Of a stretch of DNA of 64,000 nt, positions 62,573 through 64,000 are shown piece by piece (within the stretch, counting starts at the first letter, position 1; each line of letters opens with the position of its first letter). Source of the DNA: Flavobacterium sp. ACN6 (lineage in GTDB: Bacteria; Bacteroidota; Bacteroidia; Flavobacteriales; Flavobacteriaceae); assembly GCF_002304005.1 (NCBI RefSeq), contig NZ_MRCQ01000002.1, positions 124,001 through 188,000 of the forward strand, in the 5' to 3' direction. The notes under the pieces are model-generated. The model was not told the origin of the DNA, did not search any database, and saw only the letters and a list, made by a program, of their open reading frames with translations. A program made the position numbers and the translations under genes.

Positions 62573-63643
62573 ATGAGTACAACTCAAACAGGCAAAATTG
62601 AAATCATCAAAGCTGCTTCTACAAAAATAAACGAAGTAGATTTTGACAACTTAAGTTTCGGTGCTGTATTTACAGACCATTTATTCGAATGCGATTTTAA
62701 AAACGGACAATGGCAAAATCCTGTCATTAAACCTTACGCTCCAATTTTAATGGATCCGTCTTCAAAAGTCTTTCATTACGGACAGGCTATTTTTGAAGGA
62801 ATGAAAGCTTATAAAGATGACAATAACGATGTTTGGTTGTTTAGACCAGATGAAAACCACAAACGTTTTAATAATTCTGCAGTAAGAATGGCAATGCCAG
62901 AAGTACCAGAATCTATTTTTATGGATGGTTTGAATGAATTATTGAAATTAGACAAAGACTGGATTCAGAGAGGAAACGGAGCAAGTATGTATATACGTCC
63001 CTTTATGATTGCTACAGGCGCTGGTGTTGTTGCAAATCCTTCTGACGAATATAAATTCATGATTTTACTTTCTCCTGCAAAATCTTACTATTCTGGTGAA
63101 GTAAAAGTAATTATTGCGGAACATTATAGTAGAGCTGCAAATGGTGGAATTGGTGCTGCAAAAGCGGCTGGTAACTACGCTGCGCAATTTTACCCAACTA
63201 ACTTAGCAAACAAAGATGGTTTTCAACAAGTTATCTGGACGGATGATGCAACGCATACAAAATTAGAAGAAGCTGGAACAATGAACGTTTTCTTCAGAAT
63301 TAATGATACTTTATTAACTGCTCCAACAAGTGAAAGAATTTTAGATGGTATTACCAGAAAAAGTTTGATCGAAATGGCAAAGAAAGAAGGCCTTAATGTA
63401 GATGTTCGTCCTGTAATTGTTACAGAATTAGTTGAAGCGGCTAAAAACGGATCTTTAAAAGAAATTTTTGGAGCTGGAACTGCTGCTGTTATCAGCGTAA
63501 TTAAAGGTTTCTCATATCAAGATGAATATTATGAAATGGCTCCAATCGAGAATTCATATGCTTCATTATTAAAGGAAAAACTAACAAGTCTTCAAAACAA
63601 ACTTTCTGAAGATACTTTTGGATGGACAGTTAAAGTTCAATAA
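62573..63643 (+). CDS. ilvE: Branched-chain amino acid aminotransferase
   Basis: 356 residues, fold-type IV PLP enzyme of the eukaryote-like BCAT size. Transaminates Leu, Ile and Val with 2-oxoglutarate. Seen: FHYGQAIFEGMKAY, the PLP lysine in GAAKAAGNYA, EEAGTMNVFF and GTAAVISVIKG. Strong terminator follows. It is alone; other ilv/leu genes are not in the window. Confidence 0.96.
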   Translation: MSTTQTGKIEIIKAASTKINEVDFDNLSFGAVFTDHLFECDFKNGQWQNPVIKPYAPILMDPSSKVFHYGQAIFEGMKAYKDDNNDVWLFRPDENHKRFNNSAVRMAMPEVPESIFMDGLNELLKLDKDWIQRGNGASMYIRPFMIATGAGVVANPSDEYKFMILLSPAKSYYSGEVKVIIAEHYSRAANGGIGAAKAAGNYAAQFYPTNLANKDGFQQVIWTDDATHTKLEEAGTMNVFFRINDTLLTAPTSERILDGITRKSLIEMAKKEGLNVDVRPVIVTELVEAAKNGSLKEIFGAGTAAVISVIKGFSYQDEYYEMAPIENSYASLLKEKLTSLQNKLSEDTFGWTVKVQ

Positions 63644-63665
63644 GCAAAAGACAAACATTATATAT

Positions 63666-63700
63666 AAAAAACCCGACAGCTTAATAGTTGTCGGGTTTTG
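63666..63700 (+). terminator. Terminator of ilvE
   Basis: Stem AAAAACCCGACA / TGTCGGGTTTT followed by a T-run. The next 170 bases hold 'acacatagaa' and its complement 'ttctatgtgt' at about 63720 and 63838, and no gene. Confidence 0.9.
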
Positions 63701-63877
63701 TTTTTTTTAATATATAAACACATAGAAACATAGCTTTTTGACACTTTATAAAAGGCGTTTCACTCACATTAGTGCACATTGCTATGTGTGAGAAACTAGT
63801 TTCTTTTTGCAATCTTTTTTAGGTATAAAAATCTATGATTCTATGTGTTTTAAATTATTTATATCAAGAATCTGCTC

Positions 63878-64000
63878 TTACAATAATTTAGAAAAATCAG
63901 GTTTAAAGTAGTTTGGCCCTTTCATTACCTTTCCGTCTTCACGATAAATTGGCTTGCCATCTTCTCCGAGCTTACTCATATTACTGCGTTGGATTTCATC
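63878..64000 (-). CDS. C-terminal end of an unidentified gene
   Basis: Minus strand open from the right edge: DEIQRSNMSKLGEDGKPIYR... ending YFKPDFSKLL then stop at 63878. The charged, repetitive pattern looks like a real protein end rather than chance (REDGKVMKGPNY). Only 40 residues are visible, so no family is named. Confidence 0.6.
   Translation of the reverse strand, partial: DEIQRSNMSKLGEDGKPIYREDGKVMKGPNYFKPDFSKLL

Noticed and set aside
1..64000. Prophage, insertion sequence with transposase, rRNA operon or replication origin
   Set aside because: No integrase, transposase, phage structural gene, rRNA or dnaA-box cluster was recognised anywhere in the window.

Overview
The window looks like chromosomal DNA of a Flavobacterium-type member of the Bacteroidota. 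It is A/T-rich. Several genes are preceded by the Bacteroidota -7 promoter word TAnnTTTG and almost no Shine-Dalgarno sequences are visible. The gene set (BshB1 bacillithiol deacetylase, LETM1-related protein, DUF4251, META-domain lipoprotein, OxyR/Dps) fits, and intergenic spaces are full of short palindromic and tandem repeats. All assignments come from reading the sequence and recalling families; no database was searched.

Layout. 1-11.3 kb: end of a serine deaminase gene, SH3-domain protein, panB, an RluA-type pseudouridine synthase, aldehyde dehydrogenase, a membrane protein, a 1350-residue hybrid sensor kinase and a zinc metallopeptidase. 11.7-23.9 kb: tRNA-His, bshB1, an isochorismate synthase/hotdog thioesterase pair, a lipoprotein, purL, small membrane and secreted proteins, a long-chain acyl-CoA synthetase and a DEDDh exonuclease. 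23.98-25.35 kb: about ten tandem copies of a ~138-bp unit. 25.4-36.2 kb is accessory in character: an unknown basic protein, two very short ORFs with their own promoters and terminators, a WGR-domain/SWIM-zinc-finger gene pair, a small gene with a structured leader, and a 1271-residue nuclease-plus-NTPase (STAND/Avs-like) candidate defence protein. 36.2-37.0 kb: a tatD gene broken by one frameshift. 45-51.8 kb: a MarR-controlled beta-oxidation cluster into which a four-helix-bundle (S23-like) gene has been inserted. 52-64 kb: GH18 enzyme, envelope lipoproteins, SodC, LETM1-related protein, carbonic anhydrase plus SulP transporter, Dps/OxyR, MnmD and IlvE.

The most unusual region is 37.97-44.9 kb. 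It holds an rtcB RNA ligase, a 746-residue protein with a zinc-ribbon-like motif and a TerD-like C-terminal part, an HD-domain phosphohydrolase and a WYL regulator. Between the divergent halves, in the 5' leader of the 746-residue gene, lies an array of tRNA-like RNAs carrying five copies of a 20-nt motif GGTCAA-N7-TTACTTC. One element folds as a canonical 73-nt cloverleaf with anticodon UAU if a 45-nt insertion between positions 26 and 27 is removed, and the insertion ends exactly at the end of one motif copy. Three further elements form 8-bp stems whose sequences differ but remain paired. Near-identical imperfect 24-bp palindromes sit at the same distance from a CTTTG promoter word before rtcB and, twice, before the array, which suggests one shared regulator. 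I read this as an RNA-repair locus with its own tRNA-like RNA substrates, guides or decoys. The function is inference.
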